Shown here: positions 36,717 to 45,609 of the stretch, in pieces
Numbering within the stretch: the first letter of the stretch is position 1
How the letters are laid out: each line of letters starts with the position of its first letter
Source: Thiothrix litoralis
Lineage (GTDB): Bacteria > Pseudomonadota > Gammaproteobacteria > Thiotrichales > Thiotrichaceae
NCBI RefSeq assembly: GCF_017901135.1
Contig: NZ_CP072801.1
Span: 868,001-932,000, forward strand
Length of the DNA: 64,000 nucleotides
Direction: 5' to 3'
Notes under the pieces: model-generated
What the model saw: only the letters and a program-made list of their open reading frames with translations
What the model was told of the DNA's origin: nothing
Database searches by the model: none
Position numbers and translations under genes: made by a program

Positions 36717-37318
36717 GCAAGTTTCCCGTCTTCGCCGACCAACAAGGTGGAGTCATCCTTGAAGTAATAAGGCGGTACAACCAGATTGGTCGCAGCAGGG
36801 ACGTTTTTGTAAACCCGCCCGGCAAGGTCAAAGCGTGAACCGTGGCAAGGGCAATACCAGCCGCCTTTCCATTCCGCACCCAAGTCTTCGGGCGCAACTT
36901 CCGGGCGGTAGGTAGGGGAACAGCCCAAATGGGTGCAAATGCCGACCAGTACCAGATATTTCGGGTTGATGGAACGGTGTGCATTTTGGGCGTAAGCCGG
37001 TTGCTGTCCGACAACCTCTGAGGAGGGATCGCGCAAATTGGCATCGTTACCCGGCAGGTTTGCCAGCATTTCATCGGTGCGATTCACGACCCAAACGGGT
37101 TTGCCGCGCCAGATAACACGCAGCAATTGCCCCGGCTCTACTTTACTGATGTTGATTTCCACGGGAGCGCCCGCCGCGAGGGTACGGGCGCTAGGCTGCC
37201 ATGAGGAAATAAAAGGGGTAGCAACAGCGGCTACGCCTGCGGCTCCGACGACGGAAGTAGCCGCGACCAGCAGGCGGCGACGTGTCGGGTTGAATTCATT
37301 GATGGCAATAGTTGTCAT
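36713..37318 (-). CDS. petA: Rieske iron-sulfur protein of the bc1 complex type
   Basis: 201 residues from ATG 37318. An N-terminal Tat-like basic stretch (NPTRRRLLVAATSVVGAAG) and transmembrane anchor precede the Rieske domain with cluster motifs CTHLGC and CPCHGSRFDLAGR. The overall arrangement resembles ubiquinol-cytochrome c reductase subunit 1. No cytochrome b or c1 gene is near, so it is an orphan copy or works with a remote complex. Followed by coupled genes for an outer-membrane protein and hydrolase. Confidence 0.88.
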   Translation of the reverse strand: MTTIAINEFNPTRRRLLVAATSVVGAAGVAAVATPFISSWQPSARTLAAGAPVEINISKVEPGQLLRVIWRGKPVWVVNRTDEMLANLPGNDANLRDPSSEVVGQQPAYAQNAHRSINPKYLVLVGICTHLGCSPTYRPEVAPEDLGAEWKGGWYCPCHGSRFDLAGRVYKNVPAATNLVVPPYYFKDDSTLLVGEDGKLA

Positions 37319-37428
37319 GTGCAAAAGGCTCCAGAAAATGCTGTAAATAAGGTAATAACCAAGCAAACTACTCAGTTACGTCATCACCCGCATTGAAAAA
37401 TGGCAAACTGGTGCAAAGATTTTTTCGA

Positions 37429-37442
37429 TTGATTTTTGTCAT
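37429..37442 (+). promoter_or_regulatory. Weak FNR-type box in the Rieske/DUF3817 divergent spacer
   Basis: TTGATTTTTGTCAT, two mismatches from the FNR consensus, in the 37319-37541 spacer. Another TTGAT half-site is at 37454. No -10 box was obvious. Confidence 0.3.
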
Positions 37443-37541
37443 GAGCGTATGCTTTGATTTTGCACATATTTAGAAAAATCAACGTAAAATACTCGGAAAA
37501 TCTGCACTCTGAACGTTTAATCAGGGCTAATGGGAGTTCTT

Positions 37542-37817
37542 ATGTTGAGTAAAATTGCTATTTTGGAAGGCAGTACCTTGTTATTGCTGCTATTTCTGGC
37601 TGTTCCTGCCAAACGTTTGTTTGGTTATCCTGAAGCGGTGACACTGATGGGTTCCATCCACGGTGCAGCTTTCATCATTTATGTCGTGACCCTGCTGGCT
37701 TTTTTCGCGGGCAAGCACCTGAATGTGTCACAACTGGGGATGGGCTTGTTTGCTGCGTTCATTCCCTTCGGCAGTTTTGTGTTTGAGCACAAAGTGTTGA
37801 AACCTCGCAAACTCTGA
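37542..37817 (+). CDS. DUF3817 small membrane protein
   Basis: 91 residues from ATG 37542, which follows GGAG. Three hydrophobic segments, with the pattern LEGSTLLLLLFLAVPAKR, then SIHGAAFIIYVVTLLAFF and FGSFVFEHKVL. This is the DUF3817 family, sometimes seen next to or fused to transporters; function unknown. Upstream the sequence holds FNR-like half-sites. Confidence 0.78.
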   Translation: MLSKIAILEGSTLLLLLFLAVPAKRLFGYPEAVTLMGSIHGAAFIIYVVTLLAFFAGKHLNVSQLGMGLFAAFIPFGSFVFEHKVLKPRKL

Positions 37818-37823
37818 CATCGA

Positions 37824-37866
37824 TTGCGAAATCGCAAGTCCTTTTTCGATTTTTCCATGCTATAAA
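37824..37866 (+). promoter_or_regulatory. Palindrome TTGCGAAATCGCAA plus -10 box upstream of the porin gene
   Basis: The palindrome (37824-37837) is centred about 42 nt before the transcription start predicted from TATAAA (37861-37866), the position of a class II Crp/Fnr activator site. A weaker copy is at 29222. Confidence 0.45.
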
Positions 37867-37899
37867 GCGCAACTTGGTTGCAAATAAGAGAGTGGAAAA

Positions 37900-39222
37900 A
37901 TGAAAGGAAAAATCGCTTCAGGTTTATTGCTGTTATCGGCGAATGCTTCAGCGCTGGAGCTTGAACCCATGCTGTATGTTGATTCTGTGCTGTATGGTGA
38001 TTCGGAAGGCGGTGATGCAGGCAATTACGCATCAGAAGCCCTTGGTATTTACAACGTGCACAGCGATAGCGGGGCAGGACATGAAGGCCATTCGCACGGC
38101 AGTGGGTTGGAACAAGGGTTACATCTTCGCAGTATCGAGGCTGGTTTGACTTGGGAAGCCAGCGACAAGCTGGATGGGAGTATCAAGGGGGTGATCCTGC
38201 CGGAAACAGGTGAGGCTGAGCTGGAAGAAGCATGGGCACGTTACCACCTGCCCGCCAATACCAGCATCAAAGCGGGCAAGTTGTTGAGTGCTTTTGGCGC
38301 GAACAATATCCACCCGCATGAGGCTGATTTTGTGCAGCAAAACCTGCCAATGCAGATGTTATTGGATGGCGGTTTGGTCGAAAAAGGGATACAACTGGAA
38401 TGGCAGCCAGACGTTGCGGGAACGCACCTGACAACAGGCGTGGAGCTGTTGGATGGCGGTAATCGTGGCGTCGCTGCCAAGGAAGCGAGCGTCACTGCTT
38501 ACCTTACCAGTAAAGGTGGAATCGCCGACATCAATTTCCCGGAAAAGCCTGATTTCCCTCAAGTTTCGCATGTTTACCTCAAGGCAGAAAAAGACTTGAA
38601 TGAGAAAAATACCCTGAGCGGCGGGGTGTCTTACCTGAAATCCAGCCAGCATCAGGAATTACACCAATACCACCCCGGCATTAACGAGGCCGACCACGGG
38701 CTGAGTGGTAAGGCCAAGATGTGGAGTGCCAGTGCAGCGTATGCACACGCTGCTGGTAAAGCTGGCGACGTGGGCAACTTCAAGGTTGAGGGGGAATACC
38801 TCTACCAGAACAAGGCGTTGACACTCAATTTTCATGAGGACAAACCGAATTTGCTGGGGCAGCCCCGTGATTTGCATGTAGACGCTTATTCGGTACAAGG
38901 TACGTACCAGATTGCGCCAAAGTGGCAGGTAGGTTTGCGCCATGAACGGGTAGGCGGTACGCATGAGGCGCGTCGCCCCAGTGTTGCACCATTCCCGACT
39001 CAGACCAGCTATTTCAATGACATGAAGCGCAATACAGTTGCAGCAACATGGCAGGCTGCTAAACAGCATCAACTACGGTTGGAGATTGCGCATAATAATG
39101 TTGATGTGGGTGAAGACACCAATGGCGATGGGCGTACTGAAGCCGTCAACAAAACGTTTGACCAATTTATGCTGCAATACCAGTGGCGTTTGGATAGCGG
39201 GCATGAGCATCACAATCACTGA
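37900..39222 (+). CDS. Outer-membrane porin-like protein, His-rich
   Basis: 440 residues. The signal peptide MKGKIASGLLLLSANASA is short. The mature chain has the features of a beta-barrel porin: LEPMLYVDSVLY at the start, many aromatic strand ends, ending LQYQWRLDSGHEHHNH. It has a histidine-rich loop (GHEGHSHGSG) and histidine-rich C-terminus, which suggests metal-cation interaction; similar proteins have been linked to zinc-regulated outer-membrane transport. A Crp/Fnr-like palindrome and TATAAA lie upstream. Confidence 0.6.
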   Translation: MKGKIASGLLLLSANASALELEPMLYVDSVLYGDSEGGDAGNYASEALGIYNVHSDSGAGHEGHSHGSGLEQGLHLRSIEAGLTWEASDKLDGSIKGVILPETGEAELEEAWARYHLPANTSIKAGKLLSAFGANNIHPHEADFVQQNLPMQMLLDGGLVEKGIQLEWQPDVAGTHLTTGVELLDGGNRGVAAKEASVTAYLTSKGGIADINFPEKPDFPQVSHVYLKAEKDLNEKNTLSGGVSYLKSSQHQELHQYHPGINEADHGLSGKAKMWSASAAYAHAAGKAGDVGNFKVEGEYLYQNKALTLNFHEDKPNLLGQPRDLHVDAYSVQGTYQIAPKWQVGLRHERVGGTHEARRPSVAPFPTQTSYFNDMKRNTVAATWQAAKQHQLRLEIAHNNVDVGEDTNGDGRTEAVNKTFDQFMLQYQWRLDSGHEHHNH

Positions 39223-39269
39223 ATTAACCTGCTGTTCATCCCGGATGAAGCTGGGATAGTGGATAATTT

Positions 39270-39283
39270 TTGATTTTTTTCAA
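39270..39283 (+). promoter_or_regulatory. FNR-type box upstream of the haem lipoprotein gene
   Basis: TTGATTTTTTTCAA, one mismatch from TTGATnnnnATCAA (TTCAA instead of ATCAA); 79 nt upstream of the start codon. Confidence 0.5.
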
Positions 39284-39348
39284 TGCAAGCAAGCCGCGCT
39301 TTAGGCAGTTTGTTTGCAATGTTTTAGGTTGTTTTTCTAAAAGGTATC

Positions 39349-40005
39349 ATGATGAACAAGTATGTAGTAATGGTTAGCTTGGCAGTATTGCTAAGCGCAT
39401 GTGGCGAAAAAGCCGAGAAAGCTGAAGCTCCGGCAGAAGCCCCAAAAGCGGCTGAACAAGCACAGCAAGTAGCTCCGACTGCACAGCAAGCGGCTGCCCC
39501 AGCGGTTGATCAGGCTGCCCTGACAGAAGAAGCCAAGTCAGCCGTACAAGCTTTGGGCGGCACACTCAAGGGTGAACTGGAAGCCGCCATGAAAGCCGGT
39601 GGCCCAGTAGAAGCGATGAGTATTTGCAATACCCGAGCACCAGAAATTGCCAAGGCAGTCTCTGCGGAAAAAGGTCTGCAAGTCAGCCGTGTCAGCCTGA
39701 AAAACCGCAACCCGGTCATGGGCAAGCCCAACGAATGGCAAACCGCCGTGCTGAATGATTTTGAAGCCAAGAAAGCCGCTGGTGCAGACCCGGCAACGCT
39801 GGCTCATGCTGAAGTCGTGGGCGGTGAATTCCGTTTCATGAAAGCTATCCCGACGGCTGAAGTATGCCTGAAGTGCCACGGCACAGATCTTAGCCCAGCG
39901 GTAACAGCCAAATTGACTGAATTGTACCCTGAAGACAAAGCCACAGGTTACAATGCCGGTGATTTGCGCGGTGCATTTGTTGTTGTGAAAAATCTCACGC
40001 AGTAA
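39349..40005 (+). CDS. Tll0287-like (DUF3365) c-haem lipoprotein
   Basis: 218 residues. A lipoprotein signal (MVSLAVLLSACGEK, lipobox LSAC) is followed by an Ala/Glu/Pro-rich linker and the DUF3365 domain, including MSICNTRAPEIAKAVS and the haem-c site CLKCHGTD. Proteins of this fold are small periplasmic haem sensors or electron carriers. AAGG precedes two possible ATGs (39349 and 39352). An FNR box upstream and the adjacent regulator gene suggest oxygen-responsive expression. Confidence 0.85.
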   Translation: MMNKYVVMVSLAVLLSACGEKAEKAEAPAEAPKAAEQAQQVAPTAQQAAAPAVDQAALTEEAKSAVQALGGTLKGELEAAMKAGGPVEAMSICNTRAPEIAKAVSAEKGLQVSRVSLKNRNPVMGKPNEWQTAVLNDFEAKKAAGADPATLAHAEVVGGEFRFMKAIPTAEVCLKCHGTDLSPAVTAKLTELYPEDKATGYNAGDLRGAFVVVKNLTQ

Positions 40006-40020
40006 CGCTGGCTTCTTGCT

Positions 40021-40123
40021 ATACCCTCTCCATACACTTAGTCTTTGTTCTCAAGGTCGAACACAGTAATATTGACACTGGCCGTTTGACCGTGGCGGAA
40101 GCACAAAACTAAGGAGAGGGTAT
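40021..40123 (+). promoter_or_regulatory. Inverted repeat that can mask the ribosome site of the FNR-like gene
   Basis: ATACCCTCTCC (40021-40031) is the exact reverse complement of GGAGAGGGTAT (40113-40123), which contains the ribosome binding site and the first two bases of the ATG at 40122. The loop between is 81 nt. If transcribed from upstream, the 11-bp stem would block translation. Confidence 0.5.
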
Positions 40124-40826
40124 GTCAAATCTTAAAGGCAGGGGACACTGCCAATCCTGCCAGATCCGGCATTTGAGCATTTTTGCCCAATTGCCGATGG
40201 ATCGTTTGATTGAAATACAGGCGTTTCAGCCGTCTGTGGTGACTTATGCTGCCGATGAAACGGTTTACTATCAGGGGGATGCCTCCCTGAATGCCTTCAC
40301 CTTGCGCAAAGGCTTGGTTAAGCTGATTAAAACCCTGCCGAATGGGCGTACCCAGATTGTGCGGGTGCTGCGTACTGGCGATTTGTTTGGTTTCGACGGT
40401 TTTGCCGGGGAATCTTATAACCATACCGCCATCCCCTTGAGTGAAATTGAAGTGTGCCGTTTGCCGCTGGCTGAACTGACGGAGCTGAAAAAACAAAACG
40501 CTGAAATTGAAAACACCATGATGAAGCGCTGGATTCAACATTTGCGTGAGGCTGAAGACATGATGCTGGAGTTGGGGGCGAAAAAAGCCGCTGAGCGCCT
40601 AGCCTCTTTCCTGATCCGCTGGTGTGAAAACAATAACGGTGGCTGGGTTCCGTTACCGCTCTCGCGGGCAGAAGTGGGTGAATTGCTGGGCTTGACGATT
40701 GAAACCGTGAGCCGCTTTTTGTCTGACTGGAAGCGTCAGGGCTTTCTCAATGAACAGCGCGGCAGTATCCAACTGGAAAATGTTGATGGCTTGCGTAAAG
40801 CCGTTTGTGCTAATGGGAGCTGCTAA
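40122..40826 (+). CDS. Crp/Fnr-family regulator (FNR-like, three of four cluster cysteines)
   Basis: 234 residues: cyclic-nucleotide-fold domain, dimerisation helix and winged helix. Cys10 and Cys13 (HCQSCQIRH) and Cys112 (IEVCRLPL) stand at exactly the spacing of FNR Cys20, Cys23 and Cys122, but the equivalent of Cys29 is Ser19. The recognition helix GLTIETVSRFLSDW has E-x-x-S-R as in FNR, which reads TTGAT. So it probably binds the FNR-type boxes in this window. Whether it holds a [4Fe-4S] cluster with a non-Cys fourth ligand is open. Followed after 3 nt by bpt. Confidence 0.85.
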   Translation: MSNLKGRGHCQSCQIRHLSIFAQLPMDRLIEIQAFQPSVVTYAADETVYYQGDASLNAFTLRKGLVKLIKTLPNGRTQIVRVLRTGDLFGFDGFAGESYNHTAIPLSEIEVCRLPLAELTELKKQNAEIENTMMKRWIQHLREAEDMMLELGAKKAAERLASFLIRWCENNNGGWVPLPLSRAEVGELLGLTIETVSRFLSDWKRQGFLNEQRGSIQLENVDGLRKAVCANGSC

Positions 40827-40829
40827 GTC

Positions 40830-41561
40830 ATGAACCGGATGTCAGCGGAAGCAAGCCTTAACCTGTACATCACCGCTGTGCATCCTTGCCCTTATTTGCC
40901 TGATCGTGAAGCGGTGAACCTGCTGGTTGACCCGTGTTACCACATGACGGCCGACTTGTACGGGCGGCTGCTGGACAGCGGCTTCCGGCGTAGTGGGACG
41001 GATGTTTACCGCCCGCATTGTAAAGGTTGCAGTTCCTGTGTTTCCAGCCGGATCCCGGTTAACGATTTCAAGCCCAACCGTTCTCAGAGGCGTAACCTGC
41101 AACACAATCAAGATTTGCAGGTGATTATTCACCGCTACCGTTTCAAACCCGAATACCATGACTTGTACCGTCGCTATATCGGCCAGCGCCATGCAGGCGG
41201 TGGCATGGATACCGATAGCATTACAACGTTTGCCGGTTTTCTGCTGGCTGACTGGTGTAAGACAGCGCTGGTCGAATTTTGGGATAATCAGCGCCTGCTG
41301 GCGGTTGCAGCAGTAGATGAATTGAAAAACGGGCTATCATCCGTTTACACCTTTTTCGACCCTGAAGCCGGGGAGGCTCGGGGCTTGGGAACGTTTGCAG
41401 TGTTGTGGCAAATTGAGTATGCACGCCAGCGTGGTTTGGCGTTTGTTTACCCCGGTTACTGGATCGCCGAGTCCCCGAAAATGTGTTACAAAACCCGCTT
41501 CCAGCCCATTGAGGGTTTGCTTAATGGCAATTGGGTGAGATTACCACCCGCAGGCGCATAG
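40830..41561 (+). CDS. bpt: Aspartate/glutamate leucyltransferase (Bpt)
   Basis: 243 residues. It transfers Leu (or Arg) to N-terminal Asp/Glu, making N-degrons. Family motifs: YLPDREAVNLLVDPCYHM, DVYRPHCKGCSSCVSSRIPV, SSVYTFFDPE and GYWIAESPKMCYKTRFQP. Length and end match the ATE/Bpt family. It follows the FNR-like gene directly, a probable two-gene operon. Confidence 0.95.
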   Translation: MNRMSAEASLNLYITAVHPCPYLPDREAVNLLVDPCYHMTADLYGRLLDSGFRRSGTDVYRPHCKGCSSCVSSRIPVNDFKPNRSQRRNLQHNQDLQVIIHRYRFKPEYHDLYRRYIGQRHAGGGMDTDSITTFAGFLLADWCKTALVEFWDNQRLLAVAAVDELKNGLSSVYTFFDPEAGEARGLGTFAVLWQIEYARQRGLAFVYPGYWIAESPKMCYKTRFQPIEGLLNGNWVRLPPAGA

Positions 41562-41648
41562 TTGTTCATCGTTGGTTCATTAAAAAACTGTATCATTCAT
41601 AAATTTTATGATAGCTTGCTGCTATTGGCGGGTCACGGGAATACAACG

Positions 41649-42008
41649 ATGATTAAGACATTTACCCTGAATGCGATTGATCATGATCAAGCAACACCTG
41701 AAAGTGGTTTGATTGTCTGGCATGTAGTGGATGAAAATAACCGCAAGCGCCTGATCAAAGCCACGACTGAACTAAGCCGTCAAGGTTTCATCAAAACCGT
41801 TAGGCCACACAATGACCGGGAAATGCCTCTGGTAGAGTTGCTGTCTTATTATGTGGAAGGCGAAAGCTTCAGGATCGACTTCGCCATGTTCAATGAAACC
41901 TTTGGCTATACCCCTCGCGAAGTGTTCGCTGCTACGCAACACCAGTCCGAAACGGCGAGTGAGCGTATGAAAAAAGGCATCCGCCAGCTTTTCCACGCAC
42001 CGTTCTGA
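41649..42008 (+). CDS. Conserved hypothetical protein
   Basis: 119 residues from ATG 41649; an upstream frame to 41562 lacks a ribosome site. It begins MIKTFTLNAIDHDQ, contains ENNRKRLIKATTELSRQG and ends GIRQLFHAPF. No motif or family recognised; no signal peptide or membrane segment. It stands alone between bpt and purH. Confidence 0.6.
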   Translation: MIKTFTLNAIDHDQATPESGLIVWHVVDENNRKRLIKATTELSRQGFIKTVRPHNDREMPLVELLSYYVEGESFRIDFAMFNETFGYTPREVFAATQHQSETASERMKKGIRQLFHAPF

Positions 42009-42063
42009 TGGCTTAAAAGTAGAGGGGAAATCATTCACCCCCCCCACCTTGTTATTGATTTTA

Positions 42064-43650
42064 TTAATGGCGGAAATGGCGCATCCCAGTAAACACCATC
42101 GCCATGCCATGCTCGTTTGCTGCTGCAATGACTTCTTCATCGCGCATGGAGCCACCCGGCTGAATCACCGCCTTGATACCTGCTGCTGCTGCGCTGTCGA
42201 TACCGTCACGGAACGGGAAGAACGCATCCGATGCCATCACTGAACCCGGTACGACCAGCCCCGCATGTTCGGCTTTAATGCCTGCAATCCGCGCTGAGTT
42301 GATACGGCTCATTTGTCCTGCGCCCACGCCGATCGTCATATTGCTTTTCGCGTAGACAATCGCGTTGGATTTGACGAACTTGGCAACTTTCCAGGCAAAT
42401 TGCAGATCCAATAATTCCGCTTCAGTGGGCTGGCGGGTAGACACGACTTTCAGTTCATCCAGCAACGCAAGGTCAGCGGTTTGTACCAGAAGGCCGCCGT
42501 TTACCCGTTTGAAATCCAGACGCTCGGGAACTTCACCACTCCACTGCTCGATAGTCAACAGGCGCACATTTTTCTTGGCAGCTACGACTGCAACGGCTTC
42601 AGGGGAGACGCCCGGTGCAATAATCACTTCAACAAACTGGCGGTCGACGATGACTTTGGCGGTTTCGCCATCCAGCGGCTGGTTGAAGGCGATAATGCCA
42701 CCGAAGGCGGATTCAGGGTCAGTGCTGTAAGCGCGGTTATAGGCTTCCAGCAAGTTCGCGCCGACGGCCACACCGCAAGGGTTGGCGTGTTTGACGATCA
42801 CACAAGCCGGTGCACCGTCGAATTGCTTGACGCATTCCAGCGCCGCATCGGTGTCAGCGATATTGTTGTAAGACAGTTCCTTGCCCTGAATCTGGGTCGC
42901 GGTGGCAATGCTGCCTGCCGGGGCATTGTATTCGGCGTAGAACGCGCCTGCTTGATGGCTGTTTTCACCGTAACGGCAATCCTGCTTCTTTTCGACTTGC
43001 AGGCTGAAGGTGCGCGGGAAGGTGGCGGGTTGTTCATGGCTGGCTGTGCCGACCCGTGCGCCGAAGTAGTTGGCAATCATGCCGTCGTAACGTGCGGTAT
43101 GCTCAAACGCTTTGATGGCTAGGTCGAAACGGGTAGAAGGGGTGACACAACCTGCGCTGGCTTCCATTTCAGCCTGAATGCGGGCGTAATCACCGGGTTC
43201 GGTGACGATAGTGACGTGCGCATGGTTTTTCGCACTGGCGCGAACCATAGTGGGGCCACCAATGTCGATGTTTTCCACGGCATCTTCAAAGGTACAACCG
43301 GGTTTGGAAACGGTGGATTCAAACGGGTAAAGGTTGACGACGATTAGGTCGATGCGCCCGATATTATGTTCTGCCATGACCACATCATCCATGCCGCGTC
43401 GCGCCAGAATGCCGCCGTGGATTTTAGGGTGCAGGGTCTTGACACGCCCATCCATCATTTCCGGGAAGCCGGTATGGTCAGAAACTTCGGTGACAGGCAC
43501 GCCATTATCCGCCAGCAGCTTGGCAGTACCGCCAGTAGACAGAAGATGTACCCCCTGACTGTGCAGGAAACGGGCAAATTCGAGGACGCCGGATTTGTCA
43601 GAAACACTCAATAAAGCGCGGGTGACAGGCAGATTGGAGGCAGTTGTCAT
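42064..43650 (-). CDS. purH: Bifunctional AICAR transformylase/IMP cyclohydrolase
   Basis: 528 residues from ATG 43650 ([21 protein letters not shown]). Last two steps of purine biosynthesis. N-terminal MGS-like IMP cyclohydrolase ([27 protein letters not shown]); C-terminal transformylase ([22 protein letters not shown], ending GMRHFRH). An extended frame to 43698 has no support. The stop is close to the unlinked hypothetical gene at 41649. Confidence 0.97.
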   Translation of the reverse strand: MTTASNLPVTRALLSVSDKSGVLEFARFLHSQGVHLLSTGGTAKLLADNGVPVTEVSDHTGFPEMMDGRVKTLHPKIHGGILARRGMDDVVMAEHNIGRIDLIVVNLYPFESTVSKPGCTFEDAVENIDIGGPTMVRASAKNHAHVTIVTEPGDYARIQAEMEASAGCVTPSTRFDLAIKAFEHTARYDGMIANYFGARVGTASHEQPATFPRTFSLQVEKKQDCRYGENSHQAGAFYAEYNAPAGSIATATQIQGKELSYNNIADTDAALECVKQFDGAPACVIVKHANPCGVAVGANLLEAYNRAYSTDPESAFGGIIAFNQPLDGETAKVIVDRQFVEVIIAPGVSPEAVAVVAAKKNVRLLTIEQWSGEVPERLDFKRVNGGLLVQTADLALLDELKVVSTRQPTEAELLDLQFAWKVAKFVKSNAIVYAKSNMTIGVGAGQMSRINSARIAGIKAEHAGLVVPGSVMASDAFFPFRDGIDSAAAAGIKAVIQPGGSMRDEEVIAAANEHGMAMVFTGMRHFRH

Positions 43651-43796
43651 CGTATGGGGTCTCAGGGGGTGGAAAAACCCGTTATTGTAGCAATACAACT
43701 ATCGCTTGTCATACATCAACATTTTGCCCTACACCCCCGCGCCGATAAGCGTTAAACTCTGCCTTTTTCCAGCTTGAACCCCCAGCGGAGACAGGA

Positions 43797-44579
43797 ATGC
43801 AGCAAGATTTACTGGCGTATGTGCCATCCGAAAATGCCTTGAAAGAGCGTGTGATTCTGGTAACGGGCGCCGCCGCAGGTATGGGCAAGGCGATTGCCAA
43901 AGCCTGTGCACAATACGGTGCAACCATTGTCATGCTTGACAAGGAAGTACGCCGCGCGGAAGAAACCTACGACGAAATCGTTAATGCAGGCTACCCTGAA
44001 CCAGCCTTGTACCCGCTGGATATGCAGGGTGCAACAGCCAAGGATTATTATGACCTTGCGGAGACTATCCGTGAAAAAATGGGTCGTTTGGATGGGCTGA
44101 TGCTGAACGCGGCTTGGCTTTCCACCTTTACGCCGCTCAGCCATTACGACACCGAATTATGGTCGAAAATGATCATGGTGAACCTGCACGCTAATTTCCT
44201 GTTAACCACTGCCTGCTTGCCGTTGCTGCAAGAGTCCGCTGACCCGGCGCTGGTGTACGCTAGCCATGAATCTAATAAAGCCTTTTACGGTGCGTTTGGT
44301 GTGGCAAAAGCGGGGATGGATGCCTTCTGCGATATTCTGGCGGCAGAACATGAAGACCCGGCACATTTTATCCGCGTCAATACCGTGGATACGGGGCCAG
44401 CACGCACCAGTATGCGCACCCTGAATTTCCCCGGCGAAAACCCCAATAGCGTGGCACGCCCGGAAGCACTGGTTGCGCCTTATTTGTTTTTCCTGGGTGC
44501 TGATGCGGGTAAGCGTACCGGTGAACATGTGGTATTCGAGCGCCAGCCTGCGGATGCACAGTGGGCGGGGGAAATGTGA
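43797..44579 (+). CDS. Short-chain dehydrogenase/reductase-like protein lacking the catalytic Tyr
   Basis: 260 residues, YciK-like SDR. Cofactor motif TGAAAGMG (residues 23-30), NAAW (104-107), Ser156 in YASHESN. The YxxxK motif reads FGVAK: Lys171 is present but the residue four before it is Phe167, not Tyr. Tyr164 lies three residues earlier. This suggests a non-catalytic or altered member, unless Tyr164 substitutes. The stop overlaps the GTG start of cmoB (ATGTGA), so both are translated together. Confidence 0.82.
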   Translation: MQQDLLAYVPSENALKERVILVTGAAAGMGKAIAKACAQYGATIVMLDKEVRRAEETYDEIVNAGYPEPALYPLDMQGATAKDYYDLAETIREKMGRLDGLMLNAAWLSTFTPLSHYDTELWSKMIMVNLHANFLLTTACLPLLQESADPALVYASHESNKAFYGAFGVAKAGMDAFCDILAAEHEDPAHFIRVNTVDTGPARTSMRTLNFPGENPNSVARPEALVAPYLFFLGADAGKRTGEHVVFERQPADAQWAGEM

Positions 44580-45556
44580 CTGATACCGATTCCTTATACC
44601 CTTTTCTAGAAGGCTCACGCCTTGCGCCTTGGCTGGATCGTTTGCCACAGCAACTGGAAGCTGCCGGGCAACAGGCGCACGGCAAATGGCAGGAATGGCA
44701 GCAAGCCTTGGTTGATGCGCCGCTATTGCAGACCGATAACGTGGACTTCAACAGTCGTGCGGTGCAAATTGGTGCAGCAACGGAGGTGGATGCGCTTGCC
44801 CGTGCGCAACTGCTGGCATCCCTGCAAGCGTTGATTCCGTGGCGTAAAGGGCCTTACGAACTGTTTGGTGTTGAGGTGGATACGGAATGGCGTTCTGACT
44901 GGAAGTGGGAGCGGATAGTGCCGCACCTGAGTCCGTTGCAAGGGCGCTTGGTATTAGATGTGGGCTGCGGCAGTGGTTATCACCTGTGGCGTATGCACGG
45001 TGCAGGTGCTGAGGCGGTGATTGGCATTGACCCGACTTTGCTGTTTCTGACGCAATTTCAGTTGGTGAAACGTTATGCCGGGGAACATCACCCGGTGTGG
45101 ATGCTGCCTTTGAAGAGTGAAGACTTGCCAGATTTGCGCCAGAAGGGTTTCGATACGGTATTTTCGATGGGTGTGTTGTATCACCGGCGTGATCCGCTGG
45201 GGCATTTGCAGGAATTGCGCCGCGCCTTACGTGCCGGTGGCGAATTGGTATTAGAGACGCTGGTGGTGGAAGGGAATGAGCATACGGCGCTAATGCCGCA
45301 TGACCGTTACGCTAAGATGCGTAATGTGTGGTTCATCCCATCCGTGCCCATGCTGGCGTTGTGGTTGAAACGATTGGGTTTCACCCATATTCGTGTGGTT
45401 GATGTGACGCTTACCAGTACGCAGGAACAACGTTGCACTGATTGGAGTAAGGGGGAGTCATTGGCTGATTTCCTTGATCCATTAGATAGTTGCCGTACTG
45501 TGGAGAGGTATCCCGCCCCACGGCGTGCGACGCTTATCGCCAATACCCCTGCGTGA
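44576..45556 (+). CDS. cmoB: tRNA U34 carboxymethyltransferase
   Basis: 326 residues from GTG 44576 (MTDTDSLYPFLEGSRL). CmoB uses carboxy-SAM to make the cmo5U34 wobble base. The SAM pocket is LVLDVGCGSGYHLWRM, followed by GIDPTLLFLTQF and FDTVFSMGVLYHRRDPL. The start is chosen because GGGGGA precedes it and it overlaps the SDR stop; a GTG at 44561 would add five residues. cmoA, its partner that makes carboxy-SAM, is not in the window. Confidence 0.96.
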   Translation: MTDTDSLYPFLEGSRLAPWLDRLPQQLEAAGQQAHGKWQEWQQALVDAPLLQTDNVDFNSRAVQIGAATEVDALARAQLLASLQALIPWRKGPYELFGVEVDTEWRSDWKWERIVPHLSPLQGRLVLDVGCGSGYHLWRMHGAGAEAVIGIDPTLLFLTQFQLVKRYAGEHHPVWMLPLKSEDLPDLRQKGFDTVFSMGVLYHRRDPLGHLQELRRALRAGGELVLETLVVEGNEHTALMPHDRYAKMRNVWFIPSVPMLALWLKRLGFTHIRVVDVTLTSTQEQRCTDWSKGESLADFLDPLDSCRTVERYPAPRRATLIANTPA

Positions 45557-45609
45557 TCTGGTCAAGGGAATATCACTAAATTACAATATGATTAAGCATT
45601 GAAATTAAA

